A model generated the notes under the pieces. It did no database searches, was not told the origin of the DNA, and saw nothing but the letters and a program-made list of their open reading frames with translations. Source: SIG653 sp964509125 (GTDB lineage: Bacteria; Bacillota; Clostridia; Oscillospirales; CAG-382). Taken from it: 11,492 nt of DNA. This document shows positions 1-5,992 of this stretch, piece after piece. Where the stretch lies: assembly GCA_964509125.1 (NCBI GenBank), contig CAZDVZ010000049.1, positions 1-11,492 of the forward strand, given 5' to 3'. Position numbers and translations under genes: made by a program. The stretch's first letter is position 1. Each line of letters opens with the position of its first letter.

Positions 1-147
1 GCATTGAAAATTACCGATTGGTTATGTGAAATTACCAATCTTATATCCCATACAACTCGGCGACGCAATGTTTATTGGATAAGTGATTACCAATCGGTAA
101 TTTTCACATATCCCGTAAACTTCGGCGACGCGATGCTGATTCAATAT
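1..147. repeat. Composite intergenic repeat: direct and inverted repeats
   Basis: Two copies of a ~40-bp unit lie at 43-82 and 108-147. They match at about 30 of 40 positions and share ATATCCC and CGGCGACGC. A perfect 17-bp inverted repeat (GAAAATTACCGATTGGT at 6-22, its complement at 89-105) wraps the first copy. There is no convincing ORF or ribosome binding site. The layout resembles a degenerate intergenic repeat family or a small non-autonomous element. I do not recognise it, and it may continue left of the window. Confidence 0.6.
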
Positions 148-200
148 AAAAAAGCGAAACATCAAATCCCTTGAAAAGTTAGGATTTTCAGTCTCGCTTT
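148..200 (-). terminator. Rho-independent terminator of the 260-900 transcript
   Basis: On the minus strand, AAAGCGAGAC (200-191) pairs with GTTTCGCTTT (160-151) with one non-Watson-Crick position. A second pairing, ATCC with GGAT, lies inside the loop. The stem runs straight into a T tract (153-148). It sits 60 bases past the stop of the CxxC lipoprotein gene and would end that transcript. Confidence 0.65.
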
Positions 201-259
201 CTTAAAATCTTTTTACATATTTTCCACGGTAAGCTCACTTTTGGTGGCTTGCCTTTTTG

Positions 260-534
260 CTATGCCTTTTTTCTATAGTTTGTTATTGGGTTTTCAGGAC
301 AGACCCTTTTATTGAAACCAAAAGAAAAGTCGTAATTGTTGGGAGAATAGCCCGCGGTGTATGTCACTCCTCCGCCCATAGTGTAACATTCTGCAGCGGC
401 TCCGCATTTGGAGCATTTTTTGCCTTCAAGTACATTAACGGATTCCGATTGTTCTTCTCCTACTCCGCATCCACACAAAAGAAAAAACAGCAATGTACAT
501 ATTAATGCGCATATAAGAATTTTTTTAGAGTCAT
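260..534 (-). CDS. Small CxxC lipoprotein; start lies across an A7 frameshift
   Basis: I do not recognise this family. The likely start is ATG at 534-532, with GGTGGA just upstream and only 18 bases after the stop of the preceding gene. That frame reads MTLKKFLYAH and stops. A single -1 slip on the heptamer A-AAA-AAA (526-520) gives a 91-aa protein instead. It has a classic lipoprotein signal (KKILICALICTLLFFLLCGC, lipobox LCGC), so it would be exported and lipid-anchored. The mature part has CSKCGAAAEC (residues 41-50) and a last Cys at 79. It is a paralogue of the protein at 1190-1447 but lacks the second CxxC. An in-frame ATG exists at 628, but it lies inside the neighbouring gene and would put charged residues before the signal. 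The gap could be programmed slippage, a real null mutation or a sequencing error in the homopolymer. Confidence 0.55.
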
Positions 535-552
535 GGTTCCACCGTGGTAATA

Positions 553-900
553 TTATTTTTTTCTTGTAAAGCTTATTAGTTTTTCGCCCCTGTATTCTAC
601 ATCTACAATATCGCCTATAACAATGCAATTATAAGTTTCTCTATTGGGTGCGTTCAAGCTTATTCGACTGCCATCGCTTGATTCAAATGTTATAGAGTAA
701 ATAATAAGATTAGAATTGAATTGATGGGGCGACCCGTCTTTTGCTATTACTTTAAGATTGAACTTTTGATAAGATGGACTTGAATGTTCTTGAGTTTTTT
801 TCACGCCGACTATTATAAAACTAATAATTATAGTAAAAGAAAATATCCCCAAAACCGCTAATAAAAAGTTCTCATCTTCAAAAAGATCCTTCATGGACAT
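553..900 (-). CDS. DUF2500-like single-pass membrane protein
   Basis: A 115-aa protein with one membrane helix at about residues 11-33, a short polar linker, and a beta-rich domain facing the other side. The end, GDIVDVEYRGEKLISFTRKK, together with the YSITFESSDGSRISL stretch, matches the general pattern of DUF2500 (E. coli YhhM type), whose function is unknown. The start at 900 is chosen because GGGGG lies 9 bases upstream of ATG. A longer reading from 945 would begin upstream of the predicted transcription start near 928. It is first in a two-gene unit with the CxxC lipoprotein. The family call rests on motif memory, not on a search. Confidence 0.7.
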   Translation of the reverse strand: MSMKDLFEDENFLLAVLGIFSFTIIISFIIVGVKKTQEHSSPSYQKFNLKVIAKDGSPHQFNSNLIIYSITFESSDGSRISLNAPNRETYNCIVIGDIVDVEYRGEKLISFTRKK

Positions 901-933
901 ATTACTGAACCCCCTTTCTTTAATGATTGGACA

Positions 934-961
934 ATTATAACGCAATGCGTTTATTTGTCAA
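934..961 (-). promoter_or_regulatory. Consensus promoter with palindrome in the spacer
   Basis: On the minus strand, TTGACA (961-956), a 16-base spacer and TATAAT (939-934) form a full consensus promoter for the genes at 553-900 and 260-534. The leader is about 28 bases. The spacer carries the palindrome AACGCAaTGCGTT (939-951), which could be an operator because a bound protein there would block RNA polymerase. Confidence 0.75.
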
Positions 962-1031
962 TGGTTTCCGTTTTATGGTTCTTTTTTGTTGCAGAAATGT
1001 CAATGATGGGTGACACTTTTCCTTGTAAGGA

Positions 1032-1093
1032 TTGTCAAGGTGGAGATTGTAAAGTTTTCAGGCATTGAAAAGTATACAATACTACCTTGACAA
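1032..1093. repeat. 62-bp imperfect palindrome, REP/MITE-like
   Basis: The outer arms TTGTCAAGGT (1032-1041) and ACCTTGACAA (1084-1093) are perfect inverted repeats. The inner arms pair less well (GATTGTAAAGTTTTCA against TGAAAAGTATACAATA) around a short GGCAT loop. No U tract follows on either strand, so it is not a standard terminator. The shape suits a dispersed palindromic repeat or a very small non-autonomous transposon end. Confidence 0.5.
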
Positions 1094-1153
1094 CGCTCCG
1101 GACGCATAAAATCTTCCTTCTGAGCCACTATTAGTCTCGTAATTTTTGTACAT
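1082..1153 (-). CDS. Possible 23-aa ORF running into the palindrome
   Basis: ATG at 1153-1151 is preceded by a strong ribosome binding site (GCAGGAGAAATAAAA). The frame runs 23 codons to TAG, and its last residues (GALSR) are encoded by the arm of the 62-bp palindrome. It begins 36 bases after the stop of the gene at 1190-1447 and could share its transcript. It may be a real short peptide, or the head of a gene cut off by insertion of the repeat. No function can be assigned. Confidence 0.25.
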   Translation of the reverse strand: MYKNYETNSGSEGRFYASGALSR

Positions 1154-1189
1154 TTTTATTTCTCCTGCTCATTTATATTTATATTTAAA

Positions 1190-1447
1190 TTAAAAAGGGG
1201 ATTCTGCTTTTGGCATTTCATCCCAACATTTTTGACAGTAAAATATTCGATAAAAGCTTCCCATATTTTCATATCGATCCGCGGGAGTATACGCCTCGGC
1301 TACCGCACCCATACACCAAGTTTCCGCATCAGCTCCGCATTTATAACACGATTTACCTTCGCAATAATCAATAGAAACTTTATCTTCTTCACGTCCATAA
1401 ATAAAAACCAGCAAAGCAAGACAAAGAAATAAAATATTTTTTTTCAT
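1190..1447 (-). CDS. Small secreted CxxC protein, paralogue of 260-534
   Basis: An 85-aa protein of unknown family. The N-terminus (MKKNILFLCLALLVFIYG) is a hydrophobic signal or anchor. There is no Cys where a lipobox would place one: Tyr17 and Gly18 occupy that position. The mature part has a CYKCGADAETWC cluster (C34, C37, C45) and a second pair C71-x2-C74 (YCQKCWDE), enough to bind a metal such as zinc or to form disulfides. It shares the EGKxCxKCGAxAE pattern and spacing with the lipoprotein at 260-534. The start is supported by GAGGG five bases before ATG. No clear promoter was found directly upstream. A metal- or redox-related role outside the membrane is inference only. Confidence 0.65.
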   Translation of the reverse strand: MKKNILFLCLALLVFIYGREEDKVSIDYCEGKSCYKCGADAETWCMGAVAEAYTPADRYENMGSFYRIFYCQKCWDEMPKAESPF

Positions 1448-1559
1448 ACCATCCCTCGCATTTTCAATATCATCTCAGTTCTCAAATGAAAGCATCCTTA
1501 TAATTCCTCGCTTTTCCGCATATCTTTTATTGACACAATAAAATTCTCCTTTCAAAAAT

Positions 1560-1579
1560 ATGCTCTATATATAGAGCAT
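1560..1579. promoter_or_regulatory. 20-bp perfect palindrome, probable operator
   Basis: ATGCTCTATATATAGAGCAT is its own reverse complement. It lies just upstream of a -10-like TATACT (1587-1592, plus strand), which overlaps a minus-strand TATAAT (1590-1585). The regulator gene starts at 1618. This placement suits self-repression by the Cro/CI protein encoded next door, and possibly control of the minus-strand side too. Binding is inferred from position. Confidence 0.55.
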
Positions 1580-1617
1580 GAATAATTATACTCTACAAAA
1601 GCAAGGAGAAACATTTT

Positions 1618-1818
1618 ATGATATCGTACAAGCCGTTTTATAAGACATTAGAAAAGAAAAAAATATCGACTTATAAGCTTATAAACCAATTTGGTGTAAG
1701 CAGAAGTCTGCTTGACAGATTAAAACATGATAAACCAATAAGCACCACAACCATAAACGACTTATGTACGTATCTCGACTGCAATGTAGAGGATATTTTG
1801 ATCTATATAAAGGAATAA
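1618..1818 (+). CDS. Small Cro/CI (XRE)-type transcriptional regulator
   Basis: A 66-aa protein that is almost entirely one helix-turn-helix domain. MISYKPFYKTLEKKKISTYK is the first helix; LINQFGVSRSLLDRLKHD holds the turn and recognition helix (about residues 21-38). ISTTTINDLCTYLDCNVEDIL is the C-terminal part typical of short XRE proteins. The length fits this class, which is common in Firmicutes genomes and mobile elements. The start has AAGGAG nine bases upstream. The protein should bind DNA as a dimer, and the 20-bp palindrome 38 bases upstream is the obvious candidate site. It is read towards the glycoside hydrolase gene, but that gene has its own promoter, so co-regulation is not shown. 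The family is clear; the target genes are not. Confidence 0.88.
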   Translation: MISYKPFYKTLEKKKISTYKLINQFGVSRSLLDRLKHDKPISTTTINDLCTYLDCNVEDILIYIKE

Positions 1819-1843
1819 CTACAAACAATTTCAATTTGATATC

Positions 1844-1872
1844 TTGATTTATCCGAAATGGTGTAGTATAAT
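1844..1872 (+). promoter_or_regulatory. Promoter of the glycoside hydrolase gene
   Basis: TTGATT (1844-1849), a 17-base spacer and TATAAT (1867-1872). Transcription would start near 1879, about 55 bases before the chosen ATG. This rules out an upstream in-frame ATG at 1844, which overlaps the -35 box. Confidence 0.75.
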
Positions 1873-1933
1873 TCAACGTAAAAAAGATGTAGAAAGAAAA
1901 ATGCTTGATACACTAAAAATTCAGGAGGAAATC

Positions 1934-3595
1934 ATGTTTAAAATACAAACAAAAGTTTTATCTTCCCTTGAAAAATGTTTTATTGACGAAAATGTAAACT
2001 CAAAAAAAGAAACAACTTATTTTAAAGTTTTGAAAGGGCAATCTTTGTCTTTTCAGCTTGCTTGCATGAGAGAGGACGAGAAAGAAGATCTTAGTTTCAC
2101 TGCCCCGTACATTGATGGCGAATTGGCAGAATTTGTTACAGCCAAAGAGGTCATTTATGTTCCCTCTACATATCCCGTTCCCGTATTTGGCTCAGACGAA
2201 TACTATTTAAGAAAAGACATCGGCTTCTACCCCGACCCTATTCGTCCATTGCACTATAACGGATGCTTGGCACTCCGTCCTAAAAGGCTTCACTGTGTCT
2301 GGTTTGATGTTGTAATCCCCCCCACATTCAAAAGCGGCAAATACACATTGACTGTTGCTTTAAAAGAAGGCACTGACGGAAAGGTAATAACGGAAAAGAA
2401 AAAAATTAAAATAGAGCTTGTGGATATGATACTTCCCAAATTGGAGCTTATACACACAGAATGGTTTTATTCCGATTGTGTTGCAGAAGCGCACAAAGTG
2501 AAAGTGTTTTCCGAAGAACATTTTGAACTTTTGGAAAAATATATACGCACCGCTGTAAAAAACGGTATCAATATGATATTGACACCATTATTTACTCCTG
2601 AACTTGACACATATATTGGCGGCGAAAGACTTACAACTCAACTTGTAAAGATCAAAGTTACAGGTAAAGATAGCTATGAATTCAATTTTGATCTTCTCGG
2701 AAGATGGGTAAAAATGTGTCTCGAAGCAGGCGTTGAATATTTTGAGATTCCCCATTTTTACACACAATGGGGAGCAGCACACGCTCCAAAATTTGTTGCG
2801 GAAGTTGACGGCGAGGAAAAACGAATCTTTGGATGGGAGACGAACGCTATCGGCGGAGAATACAAAGAATTTCTCGCACAATTAATTCCCGCTACTATTG
2901 AGTATATGAAATCTCTCGGCGTGGACAAAAAATGTTTCTTCCACATTTCTGACGAACCGGGAAAAGAACATTTGAAACATTATATTGCTTGCAAGGAGCA
3001 GATCGCGCCTTATTTAGAAGGTTACAATATTATCGACGCTCTTTCATCCTTTGATTTTTATAAATCCGGAGCATTAAAAAAACCGGTTCCCCATTTAGCG
3101 CATATTGATTCCTTTGTTGAGCACAAGATCGAAGGTTTATGGGCGTATTATTGCGGACTTTGCGGTGGTGAAAATGGCACGGGCAGAGCCCACGGAATGC
3201 CGCCTGCAAGAACAAGAATTTTAGGTGTTATTCTTTATCATTTGGGCGTGGAAGGATTTTTGCATTGGGGATATAATTTCTACAACAACATTTACTCATA
3301 CGACAGAATAAATCCCTTTGCAGAGACCGCAGGAGAATACTTTGCACCTTCGGGGGACGCTTTTTTGGTTTATCCCGGAGAAGACGGACCGTTGGAATCT
3401 CAAAGACTTGTTTCAATGCGTGAAGCAATGGAAGATCACAGGCTTTTAAAATTATACGAGTCTAAACACGGAAGGGAAAACACCCTGAAAATGCTCAAAG
3501 ACGTCGTTGGATACGAACTGACCGTAAGCAAATATCCAAGAGACAACGATTTTTTCTCAAAGCTTTACGACACAGTTATAGAGGGCATGAAATAA
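1934..3595 (+). CDS. GH123/DUF4091-type glycoside hydrolase, intracellular
   Basis: A 553-aa protein starting at ATG 1934, with AGGAGG five bases upstream. Residues about 1-170 form a beta-sandwich-like N-terminal domain. Residues about 170-480 form a barrel-like domain with HTEWFYSDC (174-182) and FFHISDEPG, which carries an adjacent Asp340-Glu341 pair. GH123 enzymes use such a pair, with Glu as acid/base and Asp steadying the substrate N-acetyl group. HWGYNFY (444-450) and YPGEDGPLESQR followed by REAMEDHRLL (480-505) match the C-terminal DUF4091 signature. Known GH123 members cleave beta-linked N-acetylgalactosamine; the substrate here is not shown. There is no signal peptide or membrane segment, so it should act on small oligosaccharides inside the cell. 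No sugar transporter or other hydrolase is next to it, which is unusual. The fold assignment is good, the substrate uncertain. Confidence 0.82.
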   Translation: MFKIQTKVLSSLEKCFIDENVNSKKETTYFKVLKGQSLSFQLACMREDEKEDLSFTAPYIDGELAEFVTAKEVIYVPSTYPVPVFGSDEYYLRKDIGFYPDPIRPLHYNGCLALRPKRLHCVWFDVVIPPTFKSGKYTLTVALKEGTDGKVITEKKKIKIELVDMILPKLELIHTEWFYSDCVAEAHKVKVFSEEHFELLEKYIRTAVKNGINMILTPLFTPELDTYIGGERLTTQLVKIKVTGKDSYEFNFDLLGRWVKMCLEAGVEYFEIPHFYTQWGAAHAPKFVAEVDGEEKRIFGWETNAIGGEYKEFLAQLIPATIEYMKSLGVDKKCFFHISDEPGKEHLKHYIACKEQIAPYLEGYNIIDALSSFDFYKSGALKKPVPHLAHIDSFVEHKIEGLWAYYCGLCGGENGTGRAHGMPPARTRILGVILYHLGVEGFLHWGYNFYNNIYSYDRINPFAETAGEYFAPSGDAFLVYPGEDGPLESQRLVSMREAMEDHRLLKLYESKHGRENTLKMLKDVVGYELTVSKYPRDNDFFSKLYDTVIEGMK

Positions 3596-3610
3596 TTACA
3601 TCATAAAAAT

Positions 3611-3654
3611 AAAATTACCTTTTGGCACTTAGAACAATGCCAAAAGGTAATTTT
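3611..3654. terminator. Bidirectional rho-independent terminator
   Basis: A perfect 17-bp stem (AAAATTACCTTTTGGCA at 3611-3627, complement at 3638-3654) closes a 10-base loop. A T run follows on the plus strand, and A-rich sequence precedes it, giving U's on the minus strand. It lies between the convergent hydrolase and pseudouridine synthase genes and would end both transcripts. Confidence 0.92.
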
Positions 3655-3667
3655 TTTATTCTTTTAC

Positions 3668-4264
3668 TCACTCATATTGCATCCATAGGGGAAAGCTCTC
3701 AAACGCAACATTTTTCTCACAATACGGAAAAGATATCTTACACGAATAAAGCCGCGGACAAGTTTCTTTATCTTTTGAGCCATACTTATGATCTCCCACA
3801 AGAGGGAAACCACGACTTGCAAACTGTACCCTAATCTGGTGGCTTCTACCTGTATGAAGCTTTATATAAACGAGAGAAACCCCGTCCTTGCTCCACAGCA
3901 CCTCATATTCCAGCTTAGCTTTTTTTACGCCGCCTCTCATACGTGTGACTACAAACACTTTGTTTTTGGAAAGATCTTTCCAGAGCAGATCTTCCCAAAT
4001 TCCTCTTTTTTCGGGAACACCATGTACAATTGCCACATATTCTTTTACAATCTTTCCGTTTTGTATCATCTTTGAAAGGTACGCGGCACTCTCTTTCGTG
4101 CGGGCATAAACCATTACTCCCCCCACGTTTAAATCAAGCCGATGAACTGTAAAAGCGTCGCCCCCTATGCTTTCTCTGATTGCCTGCGGCATTTGATGTT
4201 CAGAATCAAACCCTATTGGTTTCTCACAGATCACAATGTTTTTATCATGAAAAAGAATTTTCAT
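3668..4264 (-). CDS. RluA-family RNA pseudouridine synthase
   Basis: A 198-aa enzyme that should convert selected uridines in rRNA or tRNA to pseudouridine. HRLDLNVGGVMV (41-52) contains the family's catalytic Asp (D44). GGVKKAKLEYEVL (111-123) and LHTGRSHQIRVQ followed by FPLVGDHKYG (136-162) are the other core motifs. It has only the catalytic domain, with no N-terminal S4 RNA-binding domain, and is shorter than the ~300-aa RluC/RluD proteins. Short forms like this are common in Firmicutes, and their target uridine cannot be read from sequence. GAAGGG lies seven bases before ATG. It is the last gene of the operon, 18 bases after dapF, and is followed by the strong terminator. Confidence 0.9.
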   Translation of the reverse strand: MKILFHDKNIVICEKPIGFDSEHQMPQAIRESIGGDAFTVHRLDLNVGGVMVYARTKESAAYLSKMIQNGKIVKEYVAIVHGVPEKRGIWEDLLWKDLSKNKVFVVTRMRGGVKKAKLEYEVLWSKDGVSLVYIKLHTGRSHQIRVQFASRGFPLVGDHKYGSKDKETCPRLYSCKISFPYCEKNVAFESFPLWMQYE

Positions 4265-4282
4265 ACATTATCCCTTCAAAAA

Positions 4283-5140
4283 TCAAAATAATTCTGTTGG
4301 AATGTGGATAAAACCATCAAAAACAAATTCCGCGGTGCCTTTCATCAACAATGAATAATCATTAAAGCATGTTATTTCAAGAGTTCCGCCACGCAAATTC
4401 ACAGTAACCGGAACACCAAAATCGCATTTTCCAAGACGAGCAGAAGCGGCAACCGCCGCACAGGCACCTGTGCCACACGCCATAGTTTCCCCGCTTCCCT
4501 TTTCCCAAACTCGCATATTAATATGCGTCCTATCCACGCACTCAATAAACTCTGTATTTACCCTCTCAGGAAAAGCTTCATGATTTTCAAAAAGAGGGCC
4601 TAAATAACTAATATCCATATTAAATACATTTTCCGCAAATGTGACACAATGGGCACTGCCAGTAGAAAGTGCCGTTATTAAAAACTCTTCTCCGTCAATG
4701 AAAATTGGATGATTTATTGCCTCGTCAAAAAAAGTTGTTGGTATTATTTTAGGATCAAAACTCGCTTTTCCCATTTTAACAGAAACACTTTTTACAAAAG
4801 AATCATTTCCTATTTCAAGAGATAGATATTTTATTCCGGACAAAGTTTCAACAGATATATTTTTCTTTTTCAAAATACCTTTGTCATACAAATATTTTCC
4901 AACGCACCTAACAGCGTTTCCGCACATTCCACCTTCACTTCCGTCAGCGTTGAACATTCTCATCTTTATGTCAGCTACAAAAGACGGACACATTAAAACA
5001 AGACCGTCGCTACCAACAGAGAAATGGCGTTTGGAAAGAATACGTGATATTTCGTTTGGGTTTTCAGGCTCTTTTTCAGGGCAATAAACATATATATAAT
5101 CGTTGCCCAAGCCATGCATTTTCGTAAATTCTATTTTCAT
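4283..5140 (-). CDS. dapF: Diaminopimelate epimerase
   Basis: A 285-aa cytoplasmic enzyme that interconverts LL- and meso-diaminopimelate, supplying lysine and the peptidoglycan cross-linking residue. The two catalytic cysteines are in NADGSEGGMCGNAVRC (Cys73) and GETMACGTGACAA (Cys222). KMHGLGNDY (7-15) and RVNTEF (193-198) carry substrate-binding Asn residues. Two usual contacts differ: the GNPH motif reads GSAH (161-164), and the Glu-Arg pair before GSGET reads Glu-Lys (213-214). The start is placed at the family-typical MKIEFTKMHG. In-frame ATGs at 5152, 5149 and 5176 are possible; the last would overlap the upstream gene. It follows the membrane-protein gene by 16 bases and precedes the pseudouridine synthase. 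Identity is firm; the exact start is less so. Confidence 0.93.
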   Translation of the reverse strand: MKIEFTKMHGLGNDYIYVYCPEKEPENPNEISRILSKRHFSVGSDGLVLMCPSFVADIKMRMFNADGSEGGMCGNAVRCVGKYLYDKGILKKKNISVETLSGIKYLSLEIGNDSFVKSVSVKMGKASFDPKIIPTTFFDEAINHPIFIDGEEFLITALSTGSAHCVTFAENVFNMDISYLGPLFENHEAFPERVNTEFIECVDRTHINMRVWEKGSGETMACGTGACAAVAASARLGKCDFGVPVTVNLRGGTLEITCFNDYSLLMKGTAEFVFDGFIHIPTELF

Positions 5141-5156
5141 TTTTTCCATCATACAC

Positions 5157-5975
5157 TTACGAGATATGTCTTTCATTTACACGCTTTTCAAGCTTTTTTA
5201 CAACACTCATATACTTCATTGCGAGCCTGCCGCCAAGAACCAAATGAGCGCTTAAAAGCAAAAGCACAATAAAGGTTACAGCGTTGTATCTTTCAACTAT
5301 AACTCCGCTATCCAAATACATGGCAAGCTTTGCGGGAACAAGATACATCTCACTCCACGAAGAACTTATCATTTTAAATACATTATAAATAAGCACAACC
5401 AAAGCAAGAACATAGCTCCTGAATGCATATGACCTTTCTGTACTATAAAACACAAGTTCCGCATCTACGCAGTCGTAAACATTTTCGGCAAAACGACGCT
5501 GTAGGGCAAAAAATCGGGAAAGTGTTCCAAAAACAATACACGTTCCAATAACGACAAATATGCTCCAAAAACCCATTTCATAGGGGATGACAGCCGCTTC
5601 TTGAGTAAATTTTCCAAAAAGGCTCATGCCAAACAATGCTACAATTATAAACGCACAATAAGCAATTAAATACACTTTAATGATAATACTTTCCACTAAA
5701 GTCAAAACGGAATATATTTTTGCACCAATAGGAGAATATTTTCTTTCTCCCTGCATTTTATAAAACATCAAAAATGTTGCAACAGTTGAGCAAGCGAAAA
5801 ATACAACCCCCATTATGGTAAGATGAGTTGAAAATCCGCCGAAAATAAAAAGTAATGTTATTATTCCTTTTATTATTCCATGCGCCAGCATTTCATTTGA
5901 GCCAAATATAGCTCTTATTCGATTTTTTAAAAAGGCTTTTTCAGATTCTGTAGCTTCACGATTAAATAAATCCAT
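5157..5975 (-). CDS. Polytopic membrane protein of unknown function
   Basis: A 272-aa protein that I do not recognise. Hydrophobic stretches at about residues 31-48, 52-72, 87-119 (long, possibly bent or double), 134-157, 186-203 and 232-252 suggest six or so membrane helices. The N-terminal 30 residues and the C-terminal tail (VVKKLEKRVNERHIS) are highly charged and probably cytoplasmic. No transporter, kinase or enzyme motif is visible. The start at 5975 is supported by AAGGGG six bases before ATG. It sits between the DnaD-domain gene (17-base gap) and dapF, so it is co-transcribed with replication and wall-precursor genes. A link to either process is only suggested by position. Confidence 0.8.
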   Translation of the reverse strand: MDLFNREATESEKAFLKNRIRAIFGSNEMLAHGIIKGIITLLFIFGGFSTHLTIMGVVFFACSTVATFLMFYKMQGERKYSPIGAKIYSVLTLVESIIIKVYLIAYCAFIIVALFGMSLFGKFTQEAAVIPYEMGFWSIFVVIGTCIVFGTLSRFFALQRRFAENVYDCVDAELVFYSTERSYAFRSYVLALVVLIYNVFKMISSSWSEMYLVPAKLAMYLDSGVIVERYNAVTFIVLLLLSAHLVLGGRLAMKYMSVVKKLEKRVNERHIS

Positions 5976-5992
5976 CCCATTCCCCTTAATGT

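Noticed and set aside
901..945. Upstream ATG at 945 for the DUF2500-like gene
   Set aside because: It lies upstream of the predicted transcription start and has no ribosome binding site.
1498..1536. 12-codon minus-strand ORF (MSIKDMRKSEEL) from GTG with AAAGGAG upstream
   Set aside because: The binding site is good, but the frame is too short and nothing in the next frame continues it. It could be a leader peptide or a gene remnant, but that cannot be supported.
1844..1933. ATG at 1844 as the start of the hydrolase
   Set aside because: It overlaps the -35 box; the ATG at 1934 has a perfect AGGAGG.
2588..3428. Several 60-100 codon minus-strand frames inside the hydrolase gene
   Set aside because: They are antisense to a well-supported gene, lack ribosome binding sites and have no recognisable domains.
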